DNA of 64,000 nucleotides, taken from NCBI RefSeq assembly GCF_022548875.1, contig NZ_JAKZEW010000003.1, positions 79,112 to 143,111 on the forward strand, given 5' to 3'. Under the pieces are notes generated by a model, which did no database searches, was not told the origin of the DNA, and worked only from the letters and a program-made list of their open reading frames with translations. Shown here piece by piece: positions 7,011-15,149 of this stretch (positions are counted from its first letter, which is position 1; every line of letters begins with the position of its first letter). This DNA comes from Glycomyces sp. L485 (GTDB taxonomy: Bacteria > Actinomycetota > Actinomycetes > Mycobacteriales > Micromonosporaceae). The translations under genes and the position numbers were made by a program.

Positions 7011-8731
7011 GCGCCCGCATCACGGCTCGCGCCTCCTGGCACCGCCTCCGCCGCCTGCTGCCCGGCCGCGATGACCTGGCGACGATTCGCCGCTCACCGG
7101 GACGCGACCTGCTCGCCGGGCTGACCGTCGCGGTCGTCGCGCTCCCGCTCGCTCTCGGATTCGGCGTCGCCTCCGGGCTCGGCGCCGCCGCCGGGCTCGC
7201 CACCGCCGTCGTCGCCGGAGCCCTCGCCGCGATCTTCGGCGGCTCCGACTTCCAGGTGTCCGGACCGACCGGCGCGATGACGGTCGTCCTGGTCCCCATC
7301 GTCGCCCAATACGGCCCCGGCGGCGTCCTCACCGTCGGCCTCATGGCCGGCCTGATCCTCATCGCGCTCGCGCTGGCCAGGGCCGGGCGCTATGTCCGCT
7401 ACATCCCCGCCCCGGTCGTCGAGGGCTTCACCGTCGGCATCGCCGCGGTGATCTTCCTCCAGCAGGTCCCGGCCGCGCTCGGCGTGAACACGCCTGAGGG
7501 CGAGAAGGTCGCCCTGATCGCATGGCGAGCCCTCGGCGACTACTTCGCCGACCCCGACTGGCCCGCCTTGACCCTCGCCGGGGGCGTCGCCGCCGTGATG
7601 CTCGTCGGGGCGCGCCTGCGCCCCCAGATCCCGTTCTCGCTCTTGGCGGTCGCCGCCGCGACCGCCGCGGCGGTCCTCGCTCGCCTGGAGACGCCCGCCA
7701 TCGGCGCTCTGCCCTCGACCCTGCCCGCCCCGTCGCTGGCGTTCCTCGACCCCGCCGCGATCCCGGGACTGGCCGGAGCCGCCGTCGCAGTGGCCGCGCT
7801 GGCGGCGCTCGAATCACTGCTGTCGGCCACTGTGGCCGACGGCATGACCGTCGGATCCCGGCACGACCCCGACCGGGAACTGTTCGGCCAGGGCCTGGCC
7901 AATATCGCCGCGCCCCTGTTCGGCGGGGTCCCCGCCACCGCCGCCATCGCCCGCACCGCAGTCAACGTGCGTTCCGGCGCCGCCTCCCGGCTCGCCGCGC
8001 TCACCCACGCGCTCGTCTTGGCGCTCATCATGCTCGCCGCCGCGCCTCTGGTCGCCCACATCCCGCTCGCCGCGCTCGCCGGGGTGCTGCTGGCCACCGC
8101 GGTCCGCATGATCGAGGTCGGCTCGGTCAAGGTCCTGGCCAGGGCCTCTCGCTCGGACGCGATCATCATGGCCCTCACCGCGGCCGTCACCATCGCGATC
8201 GATCTGGTGTGGGCGGTCATCTGCGGTCTGATCGTGGCCGGCGCCTTCGCGCTGAGCAAGATCGCGGCGTCGGCCCGCATCGAGACGGTTCCACTCGCCG
8301 AGGGCGATCACCACTTGGCCGAGCAAGCGCTGCTGACCGAGCACATCGTCGCCTACCGCATCGACGGCCCGCTGTTCTTCGCCGCCGCCCACCGGTTCCT
8401 GCTCACCCTCACCGAGACCGCCGACGTCCGCATCGTCATTCTGCGCCTCTCCCGCATCAGCGCGATCGACGCCACCGGCGCGCTGGTCCTGCGCGACGCC
8501 GTCGAACGCCTCGAACACCGCGGCATCGCCGTGTACCTGTCGGGGATGCGGCCCGAACACGCCAAGGCGTTCGCCGCGGTCGACCTCCTCGACCGGTTCC
8601 ATGAGGCTCGCAACGTCTTCGAGTCCACTCCCGAGGCGATCTCGGCCGCACGCGGGCACCTCGCCGCCATCGGGGTGATCCCCCCTGCGAATTGCGAACC
8701 CGGCCCCCGCGCAGGCGTCGCCGAGACCTGA
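7007..8731 (+). CDS. SulP family anion transporter with STAS domain
   Basis: This is a 574-residue membrane protein. Residues about 30-430 form the SulP core with 12-14 hydrophobic segments (for example DLLAGLTVAVVALPLALGFG and the motif GPTGAMTVVLVPIVAQYGPG). The C-terminal STAS domain (about 445-560) includes RIVILRLSRISAIDATGALV, the conserved loop after the second beta strand. Members carry sulfate, bicarbonate or other anions into the cell with Na+ or H+. The SulP-ArsR pairing recurs in actinobacteria. The GTG start overlaps the arsR stop codon. No carbonic anhydrase is fused, so sulfate versus bicarbonate cannot be decided. Confidence 0.93.
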   Translation: MSARITARASWHRLRRLLPGRDDLATIRRSPGRDLLAGLTVAVVALPLALGFGVASGLGAAAGLATAVVAGALAAIFGGSDFQVSGPTGAMTVVLVPIVAQYGPGGVLTVGLMAGLILIALALARAGRYVRYIPAPVVEGFTVGIAAVIFLQQVPAALGVNTPEGEKVALIAWRALGDYFADPDWPALTLAGGVAAVMLVGARLRPQIPFSLLAVAAATAAAVLARLETPAIGALPSTLPAPSLAFLDPAAIPGLAGAAVAVAALAALESLLSATVADGMTVGSRHDPDRELFGQGLANIAAPLFGGVPATAAIARTAVNVRSGAASRLAALTHALVLALIMLAAAPLVAHIPLAALAGVLLATAVRMIEVGSVKVLARASRSDAIIMALTAAVTIAIDLVWAVICGLIVAGAFALSKIAASARIETVPLAEGDHHLAEQALLTEHIVAYRIDGPLFFAAAHRFLLTLTETADVRIVILRLSRISAIDATGALVLRDAVERLEHRGIAVYLSGMRPEHAKAFAAVDLLDRFHEARNVFESTPEAISAARGHLAAIGVIPPANCEPGPRAGVAET

Positions 8732-8845
8732 GCGACGCCCGGGCACGACGACGCGGCCTGGGCCGTGTCCGTCCCCGAGTGGGATGAGACCGGCGACGAC
8801 CCGCGCGTCGCCGCGATGCGGACCGCGCTCGGGCGCTGAAGCGGG

Positions 8846-9643
8846 TTACGCGAGCAGGTCGAAGGTGCCGTAGGCGAAGCTGACGGCGACAGCGGCGATC
8901 GCGACGGTGATCGCCCCGGCCAGGAGGAGCCAGTCCGTCCGGCGCATTCGCTGAATCCGGGCGTGGGTGCGCGGGATCTCGGAATCGAAGCCCCTGGCGT
9001 CCATCGCATCGGCCAGTCGACCCGCCCGACGCATCGCCCCCACAAGAAGGGTGAACATCGTCGAGGCGAACAGTCGCGCACGGCGCACCGGGTTCCTGCC
9101 GCCCTCCATGCCCCGGGCGCGTCGGGCGGTCGTGATCTGCTGCCATTCGGCGCCGAGCAGCGGAAGCATGCGCAGCGCCGCCAGCGAGCCGATGGTGAAG
9201 CGCGGAGACGTACGGAGCTGCTGAGTGAACGCGTCGGCAAGGTCGGTCGGGTCTGTTGTGGCGAACCCCAGGACTCCCGCCGTGGCGGCCACGCAGACCC
9301 GCAGGCCAAGCGCGACGCCGTCGATCGAGGCGTCCGAGGTGATCTCCAATGGTCCCGCGGAAAACAGAACCGTGCCGGTCTTCTCGGCGGCGAAGACCGT
9401 GTTCACCACCGCCACCGTTCCCGCCGCGACCAGCAGCCACCTCAGGCGCCGCAGGAGCGGGCCGAGGCGGATGCCCGCGAAAGGAACGACCGCGATCAGG
9501 GCCGCCAGGAGCAGCAGCGGCGTCAGCCAGTCGCCGGCCAGGAGCGCGGTGGTCGAGACGGCGGCGACAGCGAACAGCTTCGCCACGGGGTTCGCCCGGG
9601 CGATCGGCGCCCGCGGATCGCATATCGGCTCGATCGTCAGCAT
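8846..9643 (-). CDS. ykoC: ECF transporter T component (YkoC-like)
   Basis: This 265-residue protein is the transmembrane coupling subunit of an energy-coupling-factor importer. It has about five hydrophobic segments (KLFAVAAVSTTALLAG, LLLLAALIAVVPFA, WLLVAAGTVAVVNTVF and others) and the two cytoplasmic coupling motifs ending in Ala-Arg-Gly (ARRARGME and ADAMDARGFD) that dock on the ATPases. It overlaps the end of the double-ATPase gene by seven bases and is the last gene of a three-gene operon behind a TPP riboswitch, which points to thiamine or its pyrimidine precursor (HMP) as substrate. Confidence 0.93.
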   Translation of the reverse strand: MLTIEPICDPRAPIARANPVAKLFAVAAVSTTALLAGDWLTPLLLLAALIAVVPFAGIRLGPLLRRLRWLLVAAGTVAVVNTVFAAEKTGTVLFSAGPLEITSDASIDGVALGLRVCVAATAGVLGFATTDPTDLADAFTQQLRTSPRFTIGSLAALRMLPLLGAEWQQITTARRARGMEGGRNPVRRARLFASTMFTLLVGAMRRAGRLADAMDARGFDSEIPRTHARIQRMRRTDWLLLAGAITVAIAAVAVSFAYGTFDLLA

Positions 9644-11079
9644 CGGTTCGCCTCCGCGTGGGTCCGGCCGGCTCTGAGCACCAGCTCTCGGCTCGCCAGG
9701 GCGGCCGCGAAATCACGGTCGTGGGTCACCGCCAGCAACGCCGTGCCCTCGTCGCGGATGGACGCGGTCAGGTCGACCAGTTCGCCCCAGGTGCGCCGGT
9801 CCTGCCCGAAGGTCGGCTCGTCGAGCAGGAGCACCTCCGGCGCGGCGGCCAGCGCGCTCGCGACCGAGAGGCGGCGGGCTTCCCCGCCCGAGAGGGTGTG
9901 GGGGTTGGCCTCCGTCAGATGCGCGAGGCGGAGTCGTTCGAGCAGTTCGGACACGCGTGCGTCGATCCGCCGGCGCGACCATTTCGCGGCATGCGGCGCG
10001 AACGCGAGTTCGTCCCGGACGGTTCCGGTGACGAACTGGTGCTCGGGATCCTGGAACACCGTGCCGACCCGGGTCGCGAGTCGGCGCGCCGGGAGGCGGT
10101 GCAGCGGCCAGGACTCCCCGGGGACGGTCGCCGTTCCTCTGGTCGGTCGCACAAGGCCGCCGGCGAGGAGCGCGAGCGTGGACTTGCCCGAGCCGTTCGG
10201 GCCGGTGACTGCGAGCAGTTCGCCTGCGCGGAGGTCGAAGTCGACGCCGTCGAGAGCGGGGCGTTCGGCGCCCGAGTGGACCAGGGTCAGGGCCTCGCCG
10301 CGCAGACGGGTCTCGCCTGGGTTCGCGTCCGGATGGGACGGCGGCTCCGCTCCCGGCACCCAGACGCCCTGCTCGGCGAGCATGTCGCCGTGCTCGGCGA
10401 AGACCGCCTCGGCCGGGCCGTCGGCCAGGACGGCGCCGCCGGGGCCGAGCGCGATGACGCGGTCGACGAGATTCAGGATGTCGGCGACTCGGTGCTCGAC
10501 GACGATCAGGGTCGCGGCTGTGTCGGCCAGCGCGGTCCTCAGCGCTTCGCGGATCGAGTCGGCCCCTTCGGGGTCGAGGTTGGCGGTCGGTTCGTCGAGA
10601 AGGATCAGGTCGGGCCTGCGCGCCAGGACCCCGGCGAGTGCCAGGCGCTGCTGTTCGCCTCCGGAGAGCGCGTGCGTCGGATGCCCTGTGGTGTAGGGGA
10701 ATCCGACCATCTCCAGGGACTCGTGGACGCGCGGCCAGATTTCGTCGGGGGCGACCGCCTGGTTCTCGAGTCCGAAGGCGACGTCGTCGCCGCTGCGGGC
10801 CATGACGAGCTGGGTCTCGGGGTCTTGGAAGAGGATGCCGACGCGGCCGCGCTGTCCGGCCGCTTCCTTGCCGTCGAGGAGGACTTCGCCGTCGTGGTCG
10901 CCGGAGTCGGTGGTGAGCAGCCCGGCGAGCGCTGCGAGGAGCGTCGACTTGCCCGAGCCGGAGGGGCCGAGCAGCAGCACCCGCTCCCCTGCCTCGATGC
11001 GCAGGTCGACGTCGGCGACGGCCGGGGCGCGGCGCCCGGCGTGCCGCCACGTGAAGCCGCGGAACTCGGCGGAGAGCAT
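9637..11079 (-). CDS. ykoD: ECF transporter fused double ATPase (YkoD-like)
   Basis: This 480-residue protein has two ABC ATPase domains in one chain. Domain 1 has Walker A GPSGSGKSTLL near residue 37, signature LSGGEQQR and Walker B LILLDEPTANLD. Domain 2 has Walker A GPNGSGKSTLAL near residue 300, signature LSGGEARR and Walker B VLLLDEPTFGQD. It powers uptake by the ECF complex. ATG 11079 is chosen because family similarity starts at MLSAEFRGFTW; the frame stays open upstream to 11244 but overlaps the S-component gene. It is seven bases downstream of ykoE. Confidence 0.95.
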   Translation of the reverse strand: MLSAEFRGFTWRHAGRRAPAVADVDLRIEAGERVLLLGPSGSGKSTLLAALAGLLTTDSGDHDGEVLLDGKEAAGQRGRVGILFQDPETQLVMARSGDDVAFGLENQAVAPDEIWPRVHESLEMVGFPYTTGHPTHALSGGEQQRLALAGVLARRPDLILLDEPTANLDPEGADSIREALRTALADTAATLIVVEHRVADILNLVDRVIALGPGGAVLADGPAEAVFAEHGDMLAEQGVWVPGAEPPSHPDANPGETRLRGEALTLVHSGAERPALDGVDFDLRAGELLAVTGPNGSGKSTLALLAGGLVRPTRGTATVPGESWPLHRLPARRLATRVGTVFQDPEHQFVTGTVRDELAFAPHAAKWSRRRIDARVSELLERLRLAHLTEANPHTLSGGEARRLSVASALAAAPEVLLLDEPTFGQDRRTWGELVDLTASIRDEGTALLAVTHDRDFAAALASRELVLRAGRTHAEANRC

Positions 11080-11086
11080 CGTCGCG

Positions 11087-11689
11087 TCAGATCCGGCGGC
11101 GTTCGCGCCCGGCCGGGAAGCGGTCGAGCACGCCGGTAGGCTGCATGGCTCCCACCAGGGCCTTCGATCCGAGTCCGGCGATGATCGCGCCCGAGACGGT
11201 GGCGATGGCGATGAACGGTAGGCGGAAGGTGAGCCAGTCGGCATGCGGGTACCACGCGAAGGCGTCGAAGACGGTGGCGGCGAAGGTGGCCATGGCGCCG
11301 GCCAACATTGCGGTGCCGGTCCCGAATCGGCGGTAGCGGCCCGAGGCGAAGGCCAGCTCGCCGCCGAGACCCTGGACGAGGCCCTGGTAGACGACCATGA
11401 TGCCCCAGAACGAGCCGAGGAACGCCGAGATGACGGCGGCGAGGCCCTCGGTGAAGACGGCGGCGCCGGGTCGGCGGACGATGAGCGGGGCGAGCACCGC
11501 GGGGATGAGCCAGACGCCGTAGATCACCGCGCGCAGAGGCGGGTAGAACGAGAAGGGCGCTTCGAGGGCGGCCCAGAGGAAGTTCCAGGCCCAGAAGACG
11601 ATGCCGAAGGCGACTGCGATGACCGCGCAGGTCACGATGTCGAGGGTGCGCCAGCGCGCGGTGGAGGTCAGGCTGTCGGTGGTAGGCAT
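11087..11689 (-). CDS. ykoE: ECF transporter substrate-binding S component, YkoE family
   Basis: This 200-residue integral membrane protein has about six hydrophobic helices, including DIVTCAVIAVAFGIVFWAWN, the YkoE signature start. In other bacteria YkoE is the S component for hydroxymethylpyrimidine/thiamine. It is the first gene of the S-A-T operon. A TPP riboswitch occupies the leader 49-128 bases upstream, giving independent support for a thiamine-related substrate and for shut-off when TPP is plentiful. Confidence 0.93.
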   Translation of the reverse strand: MPTTDSLTSTARWRTLDIVTCAVIAVAFGIVFWAWNFLWAALEAPFSFYPPLRAVIYGVWLIPAVLAPLIVRRPGAAVFTEGLAAVISAFLGSFWGIMVVYQGLVQGLGGELAFASGRYRRFGTGTAMLAGAMATFAATVFDAFAWYPHADWLTFRLPFIAIATVSGAIIAGLGSKALVGAMQPTGVLDRFPAGRERRRI

Positions 11690-11737
11690 GGGCGCTGCCT
11701 TTCAAGATGCGTGGACACGATTCGACAGCGGCAGACG

Positions 11738-11817
11738 ACTTCCTACGCCGGTACTACCCGGATCAGGTTTGAGGGTCTGCGGACGGTTCCGCACTCTCAG
11801 CCGGATCGGCTCCCCTG
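11738..11817 (-). promoter_or_regulatory. TPP riboswitch (THI element)
   Basis: Read on the minus strand, the element has GGGGAGCC, then GGCTGAGAG (the conserved pyrimidine-sensing CTGAGA loop), a TGCGG/CCGCA stem, ACCCTCAAACCTGATCCGG, and GTAGTACCGGCGTAGGAAG, the pyrophosphate-binding half. All core elements are in the right order for a thiamine pyrophosphate riboswitch. It precedes ykoE and should reduce expression of the ykoEDC operon when TPP is bound. Confidence 0.95.
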
Positions 11818-11894
11818 TCAGCTCCGACGTTAACACCCTGCGAACGTCCGGTAGCACGTCTGGACTGCCGCAGTGGCGCGCGACGCCCGTCGCG

Positions 11895-11900
11895 TACATT
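11895..11900 (+). promoter_or_regulatory. -10 hexamer, leaderless start
   Basis: TACATT ends seven bases before the GTG at 11908 and there is no ribosome-binding site between them. This is the spacing of a leaderless actinobacterial transcript that starts at the initiation codon. Confidence 0.55.
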
Positions 11901-11907
11901 GGCGGGC

Positions 11908-12249
11908 GTGGCGACAGAGCAGGACTGGGAGTTGGTGCGGCGGGTGGTCGAGGCGCTGCCCGACGGGACCTGGACCTCGTACGGCGACCTGGCCGAGCTG
12001 ATCGGGACCGGGCCGCGGCAGGTGGGGGCTTTCATGCGCGACGGCGGCGTGCCCCGGGCCCACCGGGTGCTGACTGCGGCCGGCAAGGTCTCGGAGGGCT
12101 TCCGGTGGTCGGACGGCCGCGACGGCCGGGAGGTGCCCGAGTTGCTCCGCGAGGACGGCGTCGAGGTGAGTCCGAGGGGTGTGGCCGATGCGAGCCAGCG
12201 CATGTACGTGTACGACCTCAAGCTGCTCGCGATGGAGCTCGCCACCTGA
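11908..12249 (+). CDS. MGMT-family alkyltransferase-like protein lacking the catalytic Cys
   Basis: This 113-residue protein has the fold of the C-terminal domain of O6-alkylguanine-DNA alkyltransferase: DGTWTSYGDLAELIGTGPRQVGAF, including the recognition helix region, and VPRAHRVLTAAGKV. In active enzymes the latter reads PCHRV; here PRAHRV has no Cys, and the protein contains none. It is therefore an alkyltransferase-like (ATL) protein that may bind alkyl lesions and flag them for nucleotide excision repair. I prefer GTG 11908 to the TTG at 11899, which lies inside the -10. It is 55 bases upstream of the recQ-like gene, another repair function. Confidence 0.85.
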   Translation: MATEQDWELVRRVVEALPDGTWTSYGDLAELIGTGPRQVGAFMRDGGVPRAHRVLTAAGKVSEGFRWSDGRDGREVPELLREDGVEVSPRGVADASQRMYVYDLKLLAMELAT

Positions 12250-12304
12250 GTTCTGAGCCCGGTGGTGTCACGGCCTGTCGCACCGGTGCGGTACAACGGT
12301 GGGC

Positions 12305-14416
12305 ATGGCAGGAACCGGGAGCACCGTCGGCAGCGCGACGAGGGACGAGGCCGAGCGGCTGCTGCGGTCTCTGGCCGGCGAGGACGCGCGGCTGCGCGAG
12401 GACCAGTGGAGCGCGATCGAGGCGCTGTGCGACGGCTCGGGGCGCCGGGTGCTGCTGGTGCAGCGCACCGGTTTCGGGAAGTCCGCGGTGTACTTCGTCG
12501 CCACGGCGCTGCTGCGCCGGGCCGGCCGCGGGCCGACGGTGATCGTCTCGCCGCTGCTGGCGTTGATGCGCAACCAGATCGAGGCGGCCGAGCGGGCCGG
12601 GGTGCGGGCGCGCACGATCAACTCGGCGAACCTGGAGGACTGGGAGGCCGTCAACGAGGCCATCGCCGCCGACGAGGTCGACGTGCTGCTCATCAGCCCC
12701 GAGCGGCTCAACAACCCGGCGTTCAGGGACTACCAGCTGCCGAAGCTGGCCTCAGACTGCGGGATGCTCGTCGTCGACGAGGCGCACTGCATCTCGGATT
12801 GGGGCCATGATTTCCGGCCCGACTACCGGCGCATCGCGACGTTCATCGACGGCCTGCCCGGGTCGGTCCCGGTCCTGGCCACCACGGCGACGGCCAACGC
12901 CCGGGTCAGTGCCGACGTCGCCGACCAGCTCGACCGGTCCGGCTCGGACACGCTGGTGCTGCGCGGGAGCCTGGACCGGGAGTCGCTGCGGCTGTCGGTG
13001 GTGGACCTGCCCGACAACGCCCACCGCATGGCATGGCTGGACGAGCGGCTGCCCGCCCTGCCGGGTTCGGGCATCGTCTACACGCTCACGGTGGCCGCCG
13101 CCGAGGAGGTCAGCGAGTACCTGTCCGGGCGGGGGCACGCGGTCGCCTCGTACACCGGCCGCACCGACCACGCCGAGCGGCTCGAACGCGAGGAGGCGCT
13201 GCTCGGCAACGACCTCAAGGCGCTCGTGGCCACCAGCGCGCTCGGCATGGGCTTCGACAAGCCCGACCTCGGCTTCGTGGTCCATTTGGGAGCTCCGTCG
13301 TCGCCGGTGGCGTACTACCAGCAGATCGGCCGGGCCGGCAGGGCGTGCGAGCGCGCCGAGGTGATGCTCATGCCCGGCAGTGAGGACCGGGCGATCTGGG
13401 AGTACTTCGGGTCGCTGTCGTTCCCCGCCGAGGAGGCGGTGCGCCAGACCCTTCGGGTGCTGGAGGCCGAAGGCCGTCCGCTGTCGACGGCGGCACTGGA
13501 GACCCGCGTCGACCTGCGTCGCACCCGCTTGGAGATGATGCTCAAGGTCCTGGACGTGGACGGCGCGGTCCGCCGCGTCAAGGGCGGCTGGGAGGCCACC
13601 GGCGCGAACTGGGCGTACGACACCGAGCGTTACGCGAAGGTCGCGGCCACCAGAGCGCACGAGCAGCGGCGGATGCTCGCCTACGAGGCCACCGAGGAGT
13701 GCCGCCTCCGATTCCTGTGCAATGAGCTCGACGACGCCGAGGCCGACCCGTGCGGGCGGTGCGACAACTGCACCGGTTCCCGTGTCGAGGCCGCCGTGTC
13801 GACCGAGGTCGTGGACGGCGCGGCGGCGGCGCTGTCGCGGCCGGGCGTCGTGTTCGAGGCGAAGCGCATGTGGCCCACCGGCATGCAGGCCGTCGGGATC
13901 GATCTGAAGGGCCGCATCGCCGCCGAGGAGGGCGCAGAGTCCGGTCGCGCGCTGGCCCGGCTCTCGGACATCGGCTGGGGTGGGCCGCTGCGGGAGCTGC
14001 TGTCCGACGGCGCCGATCGCGAGGTGCCCGGCGACGTGTTCGCGGCGGTGGTGAAGGTGCTGGCGGCCTGGGATTGGGGCGAGCGGCCGTCGGCGGTCGT
14101 CTCGATGGGCTCGCTGCGTCGGCCGGTGCTGGTGAACGGGCTGGCGGAGCGGATCGCGAAACTGGGGCGCATGGACTACCTCGGCGCGCTGGGACGCCCG
14201 CCCGGCGCGGAGGCGGGTCCGCGGCGTTCGAACAGCGCTCAGCGGCTCCAGCAGGTCCTCGACGCGTTCACCGTGGACTTCGAGTTGCCGGCGGCGAGCG
14301 TGCTGCTCGTCGACGACATGCGCGACAGCGGCTGGTCGCTGACCGTGGCGGCAAGGCAGTTGCGGCGGGCGGGGGCGAAGGCTGTGCATCCGCTGGTCCT
14401 CGCACTGCAGGCTTGA
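12305..14416 (+). CDS. RecQ-family ATP-dependent DNA helicase with C-terminal phosphoribosyltransferase-like domain
   Basis: This is a 703-residue superfamily 2 helicase. It has Walker A RTGFGKSAV near residue 55, the DEAH box VVDEAHCISDWGHDF near 157, TATANARV (motif III), ALGMGFDKPDLGFVVH (motif V) and YYQQIGRAGR (motif VI). RecQ-type zinc cysteines follow (CRLRFLC...CGRCDNC, about 463-487). It unwinds 3'-5' in recombination and repair. After about residue 500 the usual winged-helix/HRDC order is replaced by a region ending in VLLVDDMRDSGWS (about 667-679), a PRPP-loop-like motif as in ComF-type phosphoribosyltransferases. ATG 12305 is six codon-free bases after a weak -10 (TACAAC), so it may be leaderless; the in-frame GTG at 12299 is an alternative. 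Confidence 0.92.
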   Translation: MAGTGSTVGSATRDEAERLLRSLAGEDARLREDQWSAIEALCDGSGRRVLLVQRTGFGKSAVYFVATALLRRAGRGPTVIVSPLLALMRNQIEAAERAGVRARTINSANLEDWEAVNEAIAADEVDVLLISPERLNNPAFRDYQLPKLASDCGMLVVDEAHCISDWGHDFRPDYRRIATFIDGLPGSVPVLATTATANARVSADVADQLDRSGSDTLVLRGSLDRESLRLSVVDLPDNAHRMAWLDERLPALPGSGIVYTLTVAAAEEVSEYLSGRGHAVASYTGRTDHAERLEREEALLGNDLKALVATSALGMGFDKPDLGFVVHLGAPSSPVAYYQQIGRAGRACERAEVMLMPGSEDRAIWEYFGSLSFPAEEAVRQTLRVLEAEGRPLSTAALETRVDLRRTRLEMMLKVLDVDGAVRRVKGGWEATGANWAYDTERYAKVAATRAHEQRRMLAYEATEECRLRFLCNELDDAEADPCGRCDNCTGSRVEAAVSTEVVDGAAAALSRPGVVFEAKRMWPTGMQAVGIDLKGRIAAEEGAESGRALARLSDIGWGGPLRELLSDGADREVPGDVFAAVVKVLAAWDWGERPSAVVSMGSLRRPVLVNGLAERIAKLGRMDYLGALGRPPGAEAGPRRSNSAQRLQQVLDAFTVDFELPAASVLLVDDMRDSGWSLTVAARQLRRAGAKAVHPLVLALQA

Positions 14417-14419
14417 TCA

Positions 14420-14520
14420 GTCGGCAACATTCACGAAAGCATCAGAACATAGCAAGTCAGTCAATTTGCAGAAATTATTGTCTATATCAGTCATATCAGA
14501 CACAGTTGTCCTATCAGGCG
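14420..14520. other. AT-rich intergenic island with spaced TATCAG repeats
   Basis: This stretch between the helicase and the DUF4287 gene is clearly AT-rich against the GC-rich surroundings. It contains three copies of TATCAG starting at 14485, 14494 and 14512, spacings of 9 and 18 bases. No gene is recognisable in it. It may be a regulator or nucleoid-protein binding region, or a foreign scar. Confidence 0.4.
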
Positions 14521-14576
14521 CTTCCGCCGCAGGGAGCGGCGCGGCCGGTTCGGGCACTGCGAGGCCACCGCTCGCT

Positions 14577-14582
14577 TACGCT
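14577..14582 (+). promoter_or_regulatory. -10 hexamer, leaderless start
   Basis: TACGCT is followed by six bases and then ATG 14589 with no Shine-Dalgarno. The same layout occurs before several other genes in this window. Confidence 0.5.
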
Positions 14583-14588
14583 GAGCTC

Positions 14589-15149
14589 ATGGGCGAATCA
14601 ACCTCCCGCCGCCGCGACACCATGTCGGACCAGGCGCTCATCGAGGGCACCGGCGTCGACTGGAAGACCTGGCTGGCGATCCTCGATGAACACGACGCCA
14701 CGAAGCTCGACCACACCGCGATCGCCCACCTCCTGGTCAAGGAGTTCGGCGTCGACGGCTGGTGGGCGCAGTCCATCACCGTCGGCTACGAGCAGGAGCG
14801 CGGCGTGCGCGAGCCCGGCCAGCGCCCCGACGGGACCTTCTCGGCCAGCGCCTCCAAGACCGTCCAGGTCGACCCCGCGACCGCGTTCGAATGGATCGCC
14901 GACGACGAGCGCCTCGCGCTGTGGCTCGACGACCTGGCACTGACCCAGCGCAGCGCGGCGCCCCCGAAGTCGGTCCGCTTCGACGCCTCCGACGGCAGCC
15001 GCGTCAACTTCTACCTCGACGAGAAGGGCCCGGGGAGGACGGCGATCCAGGTCGAGACCACCATGTTGCCCTCGGCCGACGAGGCGGCGAACGCTAAGGC
15101 CGCGTGGAGGGAGCGTCTGGCTCGACTGGCTGAGGCACTGCCACGGTGA
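14589..15149 (+). CDS. DUF4287 plus SRPBCC-like domain protein
   Basis: This 186-residue protein has two parts. Residues about 25-75 (WKTWLAILDEHDATKLDHTA, IAHLLVKEFGVDGWWAQSIT) are a DUF4287-type helical domain. The rest (SASASKTVQVDPATAFEWIA ... GRTAIQVETTMLPSADEA) resembles an SRPBCC/AHSA1 hydrophobic-ligand fold. The function is unknown in the family. The start at ATG 14589 fits a leaderless promoter; ATG 14634 is possible. The 3' end overlaps the convergent EamA gene by 56 bases. Confidence 0.82.
   Translation: MGESTSRRRDTMSDQALIEGTGVDWKTWLAILDEHDATKLDHTAIAHLLVKEFGVDGWWAQSITVGYEQERGVREPGQRPDGTFSASASKTVQVDPATAFEWIADDERLALWLDDLALTQRSAAPPKSVRFDASDGSRVNFYLDEKGPGRTAIQVETTMLPSADEAANAKAAWRERLARLAEALPR

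Noticed and set aside
8747-8839. 30-residue in-frame tail after the SulP stop (DDAAWAVSVPEWDETGDDPR...)
   Set aside because: The frame continues after the SulP stop and looks protein-like, but no start, ribosome site or known family could be assigned; it may be a remnant or chance.
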